Of a DNA stretch of 64,000 nt, positions 1 through 7,981 are shown in pieces. Below the pieces are notes generated by a model. The model made no database searches. It saw only the letters and a program-made list of their open reading frames with translations, and was not told where the DNA came from. The stretch is taken from contig NZ_JAIVKX010000019.1 of assembly GCF_020524285.1 (NCBI RefSeq), forward strand, positions 62,001-126,000, read 5' to 3'. The stretch comes from Alloyangia pacifica (GTDB lineage Bacteria > Pseudomonadota > Alphaproteobacteria > Rhodobacterales > Rhodobacteraceae). The position numbers and the translations under genes are program-made. Position 1 is the first letter of the stretch, and every line of letters starts with the position of its first letter.

Positions 1-542
1 TATGTCTGAGAGATGGCCTCGCTGGTACCGGAACCGTGTAGGAAATCGTGGTCCACATGCGATGTAAGTCGTTGGTATCATGTGGACCGGTTGTTCGGCC
101 CGAGTTCCATAATGGCGTTAGTTTTGCGGGAAATTTTGGCCTTTTGGTAAGTTCAGAAGTTCTTGAGCCCGTGCCTGCGGAGTACCCAGGCGAAGCGTCG
201 AGCATGCTTGAGGCGCTGGAGGAGGTTCGCCGCCGCGTCTGAAGCGGGGCTCCGGGCCCGGTTTGGGTCCGGATTGGCGTTTCCAAAGCCTCTGAAACGG
301 GTCCAAAGCGCGCTCAGAACGCGAACAAACGCCTGACATTTCGGGAAACGTGGCCCTCCGAAGGCGGCGGTCTATCCGGGTTTGCTGGACTCGATCCGCA
401 TGGTCGCAGTCAGCCCATAGCAGACGGACGACCGGGGCGCATTAGCCGACGAGGCGGGCTCACCACTCCATTGCTCAACGCGCGGCATGAGGTAAGGGAG
501 TGATCATCCCGCAGACGAGGCACCGGTTGGTCATTTATCCAT
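1..542. other. non-coding start of window
   Basis: I see no convincing gene here. Short open frames exist (for example 48-242), but none has a ribosome binding site, a recognisable domain or GC-rich third positions. The DNA is more AT-rich than the rest of the window, like the islet that follows to about 5.4 kb. Confidence 0.5.
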
Positions 543-2015
543 CTAAAGAAAATGCTCGAACGGCTTCCGCGTGTCCCCAAATACCTCATAAGTATATAGT
601 GCGCTCAGCTTGACACGCGAGTATTTCTCGACCATTTGCCGATCCAACCCATATCCTATAACCTCTTCCGTTAAAATTTTTTCGAGGCGGGCCGGGGCAA
701 TCAGGCGCACGAGAAGTGGGATGATACTCGAAAACACTTCGTCATAGTGTGCCCTGGGCTCGGCGATAAATAGAGAATATGCCTGCGCCATCCCGTCAAA
801 CGTCTTGAAGGGGCGCCACCATTCCACGCCATCGATCCGACCCGTTTGATATTCGCAGGAAACGGGTAGAGTAGGTGCCAAAATTTTCCCTAACTTCTCT
901 GGCGTGTCTGGGCCTCTAAAAAGTATGTCGCTGCCAAGATAGAGGCGGCGGCGCAAATGTTCCTTTGTGAGGCCATATTCAATAATGCTCCGCTTGATAT
1001 TGCCGAATTTCAAGAGGGAAATTGGACTAAGGAGGTCAAATAGCTCCGGTAGATCTTGAAGTGAAAGATAACGATCTAGGTCAAAATCTGCACTAGGGAA
1101 GTCCTTCGAATTACAGGTAAGTGAGGAAGCGAACTCAATTCTCTCCTGAAGAATAATGCTCTTTGTATACTTTAGTTCTCCATCTATCAGCTGATCGAAT
1201 GATTCTGAGAGAACACGATGAAAAAGTCCGGACTCGGCGCCGATCAAAGCGGTAGTAAATTCCTCAAGGGCGTTCCTGCAAATTTGGTAGGTTTCAAAAT
1301 ACTTTGAAGCCGCCTCGTCGAAATCACGCCATTTGCCAGTCTCTTCAATAACTAACAACCTAGCGCTCTTCCGAAGGTAGCTGTCCAGTTCGTATATGCC
1401 CCAGCCGGTCTTGGAGCTGAAACGTTTATCTTCGCTGCCGTAAAATTTTGCAGACGCTTCTTGTAGTGAAGCTTCAAGGGACTCCTGAATTTCGCCCGAA
1501 AATTGGCAGATCTTTTCCCTCAAATCATCATCTAAAACTCTCCAGTCTAGATCCCCCAGGTCCTCGATTGAAAATATCTCATCATTCTCATACTTTTCGG
1601 GGGCAAATTGTCCCATCTGCGTCTTCGATCTCGCCTTGGCAAGAATTGCGAAACGTAGAGCCCGGCCTGCATGCATGTTGTCGATGCAGGCGTCGATAAA
1701 ATCGCGCAGCTTGTCCTGCGCATTGTTAGCACTCTTTATTAGCTCAGATATCTCGCTGTCATGCAATCCGATGATTCCAGCCGTAATCTCCCTATCCGAG
1801 CTCTGGAGGGACTTTACAGCAAGGAGAAGGGCAACGACAGAAGCCACCGAAGTGATCGCGAGCCCCAGCGTTCCTTGCAAAAAATTGTACGAACCAGAAT
1901 CACCCTTTTCGATCGGAACCTCCATCACAATACTCAGGCCAAAGAGAATTGCGCCAAAGATGGCGGCGAGTGAGAGAACGAAGAAGATGACAGCGAGAAG
2001 CTTTCCTGGGTTCAT
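543..2015 (-). CDS. hypothetical protein with two N-terminal membrane helices
   Basis: The protein has 490 residues and I do not recognise its family. Two hydrophobic helices lie near the N-terminus (about residues 6-28 and 45-68). A long, charged, helix-rich region of more than 400 residues follows, probably cytoplasmic, with no motif I can name. An upstream in-frame GTG would add nine residues. I prefer the ATG at 2015 because a GGAAAT-type ribosome binding site precedes it and the extension is polar. Codon use is AT-rich (many AAT, ATA and TTA-type codons), unlike the GC-ending codons from 5.4 kb onward, which suggests recent acquisition. It stands alone, convergent with nothing and about 1 kb from the plus-strand cassette. 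Function is unknown; a membrane-anchored accessory or defence component is possible but not shown. Confidence 0.75.
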   Translation of the reverse strand: MNPGKLLAVIFFVLSLAAIFGAILFGLSIVMEVPIEKGDSGSYNFLQGTLGLAITSVASVVALLLAVKSLQSSDREITAGIIGLHDSEISELIKSANNAQDKLRDFIDACIDNMHAGRALRFAILAKARSKTQMGQFAPEKYENDEIFSIEDLGDLDWRVLDDDLREKICQFSGEIQESLEASLQEASAKFYGSEDKRFSSKTGWGIYELDSYLRKSARLLVIEETGKWRDFDEAASKYFETYQICRNALEEFTTALIGAESGLFHRVLSESFDQLIDGELKYTKSIILQERIEFASSLTCNSKDFPSADFDLDRYLSLQDLPELFDLLSPISLLKFGNIKRSIIEYGLTKEHLRRRLYLGSDILFRGPDTPEKLGKILAPTLPVSCEYQTGRIDGVEWWRPFKTFDGMAQAYSLFIAEPRAHYDEVFSSIIPLLVRLIAPARLEKILTEEVIGYGLDRQMVEKYSRVKLSALYTYEVFGDTRKPFEHFL

Positions 2016-3063
2016 CTTTTGATTTCCAATTGATCGTAGCACCGATCACTATGCCGATGCAGTTAGCTCGGAGGGCATTATGATCGCGCAGCCTTGCCCT
2101 GTCCTGATTGACTTAACGGCAGTTTTGCATCGAACGTGTCGGTTCGGTGCGAACGTGCCTAGGTGATGGTTCAGAAAGCGAAGTGTGAACCGCTTAGCTT
2201 CGCTTTTTCTCCACTGCTTATCTGTCCGTATTGGAGCAGCCTTAGCTAACCTCCACTGCAATCAGCGAGACAACTGTTCTTCAAATACTCATCTGGAGGG
2301 TAGATATTCTGCGTGGTCCTCCAGTGCAGCGCGGCGGCCGCCAGCAACTGCGCTTTCTTGCTGGTGATGGGCTAATCGTTGGAGGCCCGCTTGCTGCGCC
2401 TTGCTGCCGACCGAGCCAGGCGGTGTGCACGATCTAGGTCCACCTCCTAACTGAAGCTCGAGCCAAGCGCGGCAGTCGGCAGGAGGCAGCCCAAACTTGC
2501 CCTTCTCCTCGCGCCGCCGGGTCCGGTGAAGCGGACCTTCATCCCAAGACCATTGGACGAGCGAGGAGCGGGACTTTCCGGCCATCCGGCGATTAGCTGG
2601 TGCAATTGCAGTATGACGAAGGAATTACTCGCAGCCGCAGCAAGCGGGGTTCTGCGCCGCAGCGCAAATCACGTTAGCGGTCGTTCAAGGCCGCTCCAAA
2701 TCCGGGAGCCTAAACCCGCCATTCGCTGCGCCTTGCCGCAGCGCCGCCGATGCGGACCTTCCTGCCGTTCGCTTCGCATGCAGCGTTGGTTGTGAGCAGC
2801 GGCAGCAATGCGCAGGATGCGGACCTCGCTCTGCTCGCGCTGCGACCCGAAAGCTGCCGTTCAGGCTGAATAATGCGATCGGCCCTTCGTGCCCTAGCGG
2901 AATATACATGAGAATTCTGGCCGGCGTCGCGCGAAAGACGCCTGATCCCGCTTCCAAGACGCCCATATGTGGGCCATGCTAGCAGAGGTCCTTCGGCTTG
3001 CCGCCAATTTTCTAGCCCAAGTGGGCGACTGAAGGACCGCACACTACCAAAGCAGGTGCAGAG
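2016..3063. other. gene-free spacer with decayed repeats
   Basis: No credible gene is seen in this kilobase. It contains the left copy of a direct repeat (2403-2540), several echoes of a GCGGACCTTC word (2531-2540 and, as gcggaccttc, near 2753-2762), and CGAAAGCTGCCGTTCAG near 2849-2866, whose reverse complement recurs near 4877-4895. The promoter of the 3064 gene should lie at its right end. The mosaic looks like eroded intergenic repeats. Confidence 0.5.
2403..2540 (+). repeat. left copy of 138-bp direct repeat
   Basis: By eye, this segment aligns with 4933-5070 in the same orientation with about 18 mismatches and one small indel, or roughly 85-87% identity. A shared core reads GATCTAGGTCCACCTCCT. 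The two copies bracket the three-gene cassette at 3064-4655. No open frame or transposase is associated with either copy. Confidence 0.8.
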
Positions 3064-3663
3064 ATGAGCGACGACCCAGAGAAGTTCACCAAAGCAGCTT
3101 TTGAGGAATTTAAGCTCTTTTACGAGTCAACTGAGAAGGTGACCGACCGACGGCTTGAGTCGAACAGATGGAATTATTCCATTTGTGTGGCGATACTGGT
3201 GGCAGTGGCAGTAATAATAAACTGGAGCCTGGCGAGGCCCAGCTTCATATTGATGTCTGTTGGTGCAGTTATTGTTCTAAGCTTGATGGCGGCACTGTAC
3301 TGCACTTTGTGGATTGGCCAGATCAGAGATTACAAGGCCCTCAATAACGCAAAGTTTGATGTTTTGAACTCCATGGCGCCCCGCGTTGCGTTCGGGGAAT
3401 CCGAGGCCGATCCTAGAATTTCATTTCGCCCTTTCGAAAAAGAGTGGGAATCACTCCAACGAGCAAACGCAGTTGAGGAAGTATACCGCTCTAACATTGT
3501 TGCTTTAAGAGCCTCAAACATGGAGTACCTAATCCCTCGAGCTTTCAGAATTTTATTTGTATCGATTATAATTGGCGCAATATTTTTCTCCGCTTGGAAT
3601 TGGGAATCAGTCGTCACCATTCCAGCTATTGAAGGTGTCGCGCCGGGTAGCGCTGATGACTAG
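3064..3663 (+). CDS. small membrane protein, RipA-family-like
   Basis: The 199-residue protein has an N-terminal soluble helix containing FYESTEKVTDRR, two adjacent membrane helices (about residues 40-58 and 61-81), a cytoplasmic middle and a third hydrophobic stretch near 165-182. From memory the N-terminal motif and helix spacing resemble proteins annotated as RipA-family octameric membrane proteins; this was not confirmed by search. Its last 8 bases overlap the next start codon, so the two genes are translationally coupled. The start is preceded by GCAGAG and lies right after the gene-free repeat region. Base composition is near 50% GC, below the chromosomal background. It probably acts as the membrane partner or pore of the cassette, in the manner of SLATT-type effectors; that role is inference. 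Confidence 0.8.
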   Translation: MSDDPEKFTKAAFEEFKLFYESTEKVTDRRLESNRWNYSICVAILVAVAVIINWSLARPSFILMSVGAVIVLSLMAALYCTLWIGQIRDYKALNNAKFDVLNSMAPRVAFGESEADPRISFRPFEKEWESLQRANAVEEVYRSNIVALRASNMEYLIPRAFRILFVSIIIGAIFFSAWNWESVVTIPAIEGVAPGSADD

Positions 3664-4048
3664 CTCAGGAAATAGGTTCTTCTGTGTAATCATGCCGATC
3701 GGGTCGGATCCCAGCCACAGAGATAAGCTCAACATATTGGAGGCGCTAAGCTGCCCCAGTCTGGCCGCGCACTTTCCAAGCTACTCGGTGCAAGAGCAAA
3801 CTTTCCATCTCGAGGAAGCCCTTCAAGAACTTCGTGCTGCCGACTTTATCGTCGCTGACTTATCGCTAGAGCGGCCTAGTTGCTACTATGAGCTTGGGCT
3901 TGCGCATGCGCTAGGGATACGCGCCTATCTAATTTCCGAGGCGAAAACTCCAATTCACCAAGCAGACCGGAGAGATAAAGTCATCTTCTATCTGGGACTT
4001 GAGGAGTATGAAGAAGTGCTAAGAAGTATCTTAGAGATCGAGAGGTAG
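3656..4048 (+). CDS. nucleoside deoxyribosyltransferase/TIR-like glycosidase domain protein
   Basis: The 130-residue protein is essentially one Rossmann-like domain. It begins with a beta-strand plus loop FCVIMPIG (residues 9-16) and carries the family signature ADFIVADL (62-69) followed by YYELGLAHALG (77-87). In nucleoside 2-deoxyribosyltransferases and related TIR-like NAD glycohydrolases, the Glu of YELG (here E79) is the catalytic nucleophile. A longer reading from 3572 exists, but it would overlap the upstream gene by 92 bases. The ATG at 3656 gives an 8-base overlap and starts at the domain edge. Its neighbours are a membrane protein upstream and a NUDIX hydrolase downstream. It likely cleaves an N-glycosidic bond of a nucleotide or NAD-type substrate; which one cannot be read from the sequence. 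Confidence 0.8.
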   Translation: MTSSGNRFFCVIMPIGSDPSHRDKLNILEALSCPSLAAHFPSYSVQEQTFHLEEALQELRAADFIVADLSLERPSCYYELGLAHALGIRAYLISEAKTPIHQADRRDKVIFYLGLEEYEEVLRSILEIER

Positions 4049-4076
4049 GGCATTCCCTTCGCCCGATTTCAGCCCC

Positions 4077-4655
4077 ATGAACATACCAAAGGTGATATTC
4101 CGTAGAGTCTTAGGTGAAGGGAAAATCCTAACACTCGAATCAATAACTGTCGATTTCGGCCGAGAAAGTGGCGCACTCGATGAGCTAGACAAGATCACCC
4201 CAAAACACCCCGCCTCTGTTTTGGTAATTCCTTTCGATTTGGAATCTGGCGTCTGGCTGATTCGAGAATTTGGAGCCGGAACAGAACGCTCCGTCCTAAA
4301 ATTTCCAACCGGCCGCATAGAGTCTTCAGAAGACGCGCGTGCCGCAGCTGACCGTGAATTGGCTGAAGAGATAGGTTGCCGGGCAAAATCGTTGACGTAC
4401 ATTGGCTGCCTATTCGATGAACCAGGACACTCGAATGCGACGACGTGCATATTTTTCGCTGAACATTTGCGTTCGGGGAGCGCTGTCGGCGATGAACCGC
4501 AGCAGCCTGAAATTCTAAAGTTCCCCGCGAGCAACTTACTCGAGCTCATTCGGTCGGGACGCCTAATGGACTCACGTAGCATCGCAGCGGTAATGCAACT
4601 GATCGCACATAAGGGTTCTCCTATTGCAGAAGATTTCCTTCGCGTCCAACGATGA
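4077..4655 (+). CDS. NUDIX hydrolase, ADP-ribose pyrophosphatase-like
   Basis: The protein has 192 residues with a perfect NUDIX box: G, five residues, E, seven residues, then RELAEEIG, at about residues 80-102. The surrounding sequence (WLIREFGAGTERSVLKFPTG before the box) resembles the ADP-sugar/ADP-ribose pyrophosphatase branch, which hydrolyses ADP-ribose-type compounds to AMP plus a sugar phosphate. It starts 28 bases after the glycosidase gene on the same strand, so the three genes are probably one transcript. A glycosidase that could release ADP-ribose next to an enzyme that could degrade it is a coherent pair, but no substrate has been demonstrated. Composition is AT-richer than the backbone, and the right copy of the flanking repeat begins about 280 bases further on. 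Confidence 0.88.
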   Translation: MNIPKVIFRRVLGEGKILTLESITVDFGRESGALDELDKITPKHPASVLVIPFDLESGVWLIREFGAGTERSVLKFPTGRIESSEDARAAADRELAEEIGCRAKSLTYIGCLFDEPGHSNATTCIFFAEHLRSGSAVGDEPQQPEILKFPASNLLELIRSGRLMDSRSIAAVMQLIAHKGSPIAEDFLRVQR

Positions 4656-4932
4656 GGTGATCGCTACTCCCCCAACAATCCAAATCTATCGTTTCAATTT
4701 CTGATCAGTCGGCGCGTCGGTTGCCCAATGACCTCGCGATTAGGGTCAGCTTTATCGGCTTCGGCTGCTTTAGACTAAGGTCGCGTTTGGGCTGGATCCG
4801 GACGAATGCACCCGCAGCAAAGCTACGGCACGGTCCCGGGCAGTTTGGGCTCGGAGGGGCCGATCGCTGCTCTCCGTCTGAACGGCAGCTTTCGAAAAAC
4901 GAATTCAGCGGAGCCAGGTCCGCTTCCAGCGC

Positions 4933-5070
4933 GCTGCCGACCGAGCCAAGAGGTGCGCACGATCTAGGTCCACCTCCTGACTGCGGCTCGAGCAAAGCGC
5001 GGCAGTCGGCAGTAGCCATCCCAAAATTGCCGCTCGCCTCGAGCCGCAGGGGCCGGCGAAGCGGACCTTC
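4933..5070 (+). repeat. right copy of 138-bp direct repeat
   Basis: Partner of 2403-2540, same orientation, about 85-87% identical by eye. The last 13 bases (GAAGCGGACCTTC) are identical in both copies. Together they flank the 3064-4655 cassette. Confidence 0.8.
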
Positions 5071-5184
5071 CCGCCATGCGCATCGCGAGATCGCTCAGCG
5101 GGCATTGCTAACATCGAACTTCGGCTTCGAGGCAATGATAGGACAAGAAACGCGAAAGTTGGCCTGCTGGTCAGTAGGCGCCTC

Positions 5185-5336
5185 TCGGGTGCGCCATTTT
5201 CTCAATACCTTAGCGCGCTTTGCAGTTGGAACTTCTCTCGTAACCCATTGACGGCACGTTGCACCCAAAGTTGGAACTAAGCGCGCTAAGTAGCTTCATT
5301 GCTCCGTGCAGCGTTGTCCTATCGGGTGCGCCATTT
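5185..5336. repeat. short decayed direct repeats
   Basis: A 15-base word TCGGGTGCGCCATTT is repeated exactly at 5185 and 5322, and AGTTGGAACT is repeated at 5224 and 5269. GCGCGCT-containing words lie beside each. This suggests an old local duplication rather than a functional array. Confidence 0.45.
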
Positions 5337-5442
5337 CTCCATTGATACCACGTTTCCCCTTCAAAGCATGCCAGCAAGCGACTTCGGCGTGGCGAAGCGG
5401 GCTGCCTTTTGATCGCCCGCTCCGTCATTTGCGCCAAGGAAA

Positions 5443-7365
5443 TCACATCGGGCTGTACCAGATTGGCGAGGTATAGGCGCGCTCGGTGGTGATCATCGGC
5501 ACGTCTTCGGGCATCTCGACGCCGAACCTCTTGGCCTCGTAGGCCGTCCAGCGCGGTGTCGGAATTTCGATGACACGCGCATAGTAGAACGCCGGCAGCG
5601 CCGCGTCGAAATCGGGATCCTCCCAGACGCTGATGAGCTCGGGAGAACCGATCGAATTGGTCCAGCTGGCATTCGCGACATCGACGGTGTTGCCCACGTC
5701 CGGCAACTTGCCGGTCTCGTCCGGCGCCCGGTCGCCCGACCAGACCACGTCGTAAACTTTCTCGTGGGTCTCGCCTTCGGTGTCGATCCAGCCCTTCACG
5801 ATCTGGATGCGGTCGAGGTTGCCAGAGATCGGATCCTTCAGCGCGGCGACGAGGAAGCTCGGTGCGACGCCCTCGGGGGCCGGGCCGAGATCGCCGCCCA
5901 TGGGCACGCCCTTGGCGTATCCGGCATCCGCGGGCAGGCGGGTGATCGTATCGGCTTTGGTGAAATCGTAGCCGCCGAAAAAGCGCACCGTCATGCGTGA
6001 GCCGGTGGTGGCGTAAGTCTCCTTGCGCATCATCGCGTCGAAGATCGCCGCGCGGCTGTTCTCCGTAGCCCAGACCGCGCCGAGGCCGCCGGCGGCCTGC
6101 TTCCACCCGTAGATGGTCAGCGCGGGATCCGGCGCCTCGATCACCACGTGCTCCCAGCGGTGCGGTTCGGGCTCGACGCCGGAGTGCTTGCCGAAGAAGT
6201 TGTCCTCCTGCGCGGTCGCCATGCCGGTGTGGGAATCCGTTGCGCCGACCATACCGAACTTGAAGGGGTTCACCCCGAGGTCGCGCTCGATGTCGAGGCC
6301 GCGTTTCAGCGCTTCGCGGGCGTATTCGCCGGCCAGCATGTCCGGCGTCTTGACCTCGGTGCCGTTGAGGTTCGAGGCGTCCCATGTGTCGTGATCGGCG
6401 AACTCGTCGTCGGGGCTGAGGAAGGGATGCGCCTCGCCGTCGCCCTTGATCTGGGTCGGCTCGTAGAGCGGCTCGAACCGCGCCCGCATCTGCGCGATCT
6501 CCTCGGTCAGCGCCGAGCCGTCGTAGGCGTTCAGCGAGAACATCCGCCCGTTCGACAGGTTGCCATTGTGCGGGATCGCCAGTACCTCGGCGCCGCTGCG
6601 TGCCTCGTAGTCGGCGAGATAGGTCCAGAGATCCTCGGGGTTCTTGCTGTCGTACTGCGAAAACGGCCGGGTCTGGTTTGCCCGCATCGCATCGTCGCGG
6701 AACAGCACGTTGCGGTGCAGGTTGTTGGCACCCTCGGTGGTGTATTCGTAGCCGATGATCGCCGAGAAGACTCCGGGCTCGTTGTAGCGGTCGGCGAGCG
6801 CGGTGTAGCTCTCCCAGGCGTGCTTGATGGCCTTGGGGTTGTCGATCGGCGGCTCCTCGCCCGACAGCGAGGCGACGATCTCCATGGCGGTGTCGAAGGC
6901 GCGCTGCGCGTCACCCGCTGTCAGCGCCTCGTACCAGAGCCGTCCCTGCTCGGTGGCCAACACCTGTGCGTCCCCCGACAGCAACTGCGGCATCAGCCCG
7001 TACATCTCGGCATGGTCCGAGATCACCAGCCAGTCGAGCGGGCGCGAGAGCTTGGCACGCAGTCCATGGGTGGTGGTGACCTCCTCGCCGCGGGCAAAGC
7101 GGTAGGCGTCTTCCTGTGACAGGCGCGTCATGGTGCCGGCATCGACCGAAACCATGGTGTGCAGATGCGAGTCTCCCCACAGCGGCGCCTGCGGGAAATT
7201 CCGCCCGGCATAGGGCGAGAAGGCATCGGGCGCGAGCACGACCTCGGTGTCGGCTTGCTCGGTGGCGTATTCCTGCGCGGACGCGGAAAGCGGCTGGAGC
7301 GCGGCGCCGAGCGCCAGCACGTATCGAAATGATAAGGCGTATCTATGATTGAAGAAATGCGGCAT
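5443..7365 (-). CDS. secreted DUF3604 domain protein
   Basis: The protein has 640 residues from the ATG at 7365, which follows a strong GGGGAGGAG ribosome binding site; longer frames upstream lack one. Residues 1-31 form a signal peptide ending near ASA, so the product is exported. DUF3604 proteins resemble PHP-type metal-dependent hydrolases. Here GDSHLHTMVS (about residue 68), ISDHAEMYG and GATDSHTG supply the expected metal-binding histidines and aspartates, and the family region YATTGSRM lies late in the protein. The reaction of this family is not established. The gene is monocistronic, and its C-terminus abuts the islet spacer. Confidence 0.9.
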   Translation of the reverse strand: MPHFFNHRYALSFRYVLALGAALQPLSASAQEYATEQADTEVVLAPDAFSPYAGRNFPQAPLWGDSHLHTMVSVDAGTMTRLSQEDAYRFARGEEVTTTHGLRAKLSRPLDWLVISDHAEMYGLMPQLLSGDAQVLATEQGRLWYEALTAGDAQRAFDTAMEIVASLSGEEPPIDNPKAIKHAWESYTALADRYNEPGVFSAIIGYEYTTEGANNLHRNVLFRDDAMRANQTRPFSQYDSKNPEDLWTYLADYEARSGAEVLAIPHNGNLSNGRMFSLNAYDGSALTEEIAQMRARFEPLYEPTQIKGDGEAHPFLSPDDEFADHDTWDASNLNGTEVKTPDMLAGEYAREALKRGLDIERDLGVNPFKFGMVGATDSHTGMATAQEDNFFGKHSGVEPEPHRWEHVVIEAPDPALTIYGWKQAAGGLGAVWATENSRAAIFDAMMRKETYATTGSRMTVRFFGGYDFTKADTITRLPADAGYAKGVPMGGDLGPAPEGVAPSFLVAALKDPISGNLDRIQIVKGWIDTEGETHEKVYDVVWSGDRAPDETGKLPDVGNTVDVANASWTNSIGSPELISVWEDPDFDAALPAFYYARVIEIPTPRWTAYEAKRFGVEMPEDVPMITTERAYTSPIWYSPM

Positions 7366-7981
7366 TGGATATCTCCTCCCCAAGACCAAAACCGAAAAGA
7401 AGAACCAGGAAACCCACGGGTATGCCTTTACCACAATTTCGCATGCCGAGGAACGAATGCAGGGTGGGTGCCGCCCTTGAAGTCGGCTCCGCCATCGTGA
7501 TCCTGGCGCATGAAACGACCGCACCGCCACGCTTTCTGATGACCAGCGTTTTTGTCTTGGAGGTCTCGTCCCGGGTCTGGTTGCGGGCGGCAGTGTCGCG
7601 TTCGAGGCTAGGTCACCCCTTCGGGCCCAGGGAGTTTCTGCCGTGTTGCGCGCCTGCTTGCGGACCGTTGCAAGCATCTTGTCAGATCGCCCCTAGCGGG
7701 AGATCATTTGAGCATGACAAAGCCACATCGCCATTCAAGCCACGCCAAGACCGGAGCCGGGCTGAACCCTTGCGAAACGGCGCTACGCTCGGGCATCGGG
7801 GCGGGAGTGGAGGCGCGTCCGGACCTCAATATCGGGACGCGGTTGGCTTCGGTTAGACATGCGCGGCAAACCGCAGAAAAGCCGCTCGTCCAAGGTCATG
7901 TCGACCACGGCCTCGACGCGGACGGCCCCAGACACGACGGGGCCGAGCGCACGGCCCTCACCTGCTTCCTTTGAGGTCCTC
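7366..7981. other. divergent intergenic region
   Basis: This region lies between the divergently transcribed DUF3604 and MFS genes and I see no gene in it. Open frames here are antisense or lack ribosome binding sites. A lone TGAAAC (7511) and a weak pair TGAACC/CGAAAC (7763 and 7773) recall the motif seen from 9485 onward, but their spacing is 10, not 9, and the third half-site is missing. Confidence 0.5.

Larger units (their letters stand above)
4656..5442. other. gene-free spacer with repeats
   Basis: No credible gene is seen. It contains the right copy of the 138-bp direct repeat (4933-5070). It also holds a decayed short-repeat patch: TCGGGTGCGCCATTT occurs at 5185-5199 and 5322-5336, and AGTTGGAACT occurs at 5224-5233 and 5269-5278, next to GCGCGCT words. 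It ends at the stop codon of the minus-strand DUF3604 gene. GC content climbs to the chromosomal level at its right edge. Confidence 0.5.

Noticed and set aside
48-242. 64-codon plus-strand frame at the start
   Set aside because: No ribosome binding site, no recognisable features and no supporting context.
3572-4048. Longer start for the glycosidase gene
   Set aside because: It would overlap the membrane protein gene by 92 bases, while the ATG at 3656 gives a tight 8-base overlap and begins at the domain.
2016-5442. Insertion sequence or integron around the cassette
   Set aside because: No transposase, integrase or attC-like structure was found; only the direct repeats support mobility.
7763-7778. 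TGAACC/CGAAAC pair as a fifth TGAAAC element
   Set aside because: Half-site spacing is 10 rather than 9, one half-site is imperfect and no third half-site is found at +23 or +33.
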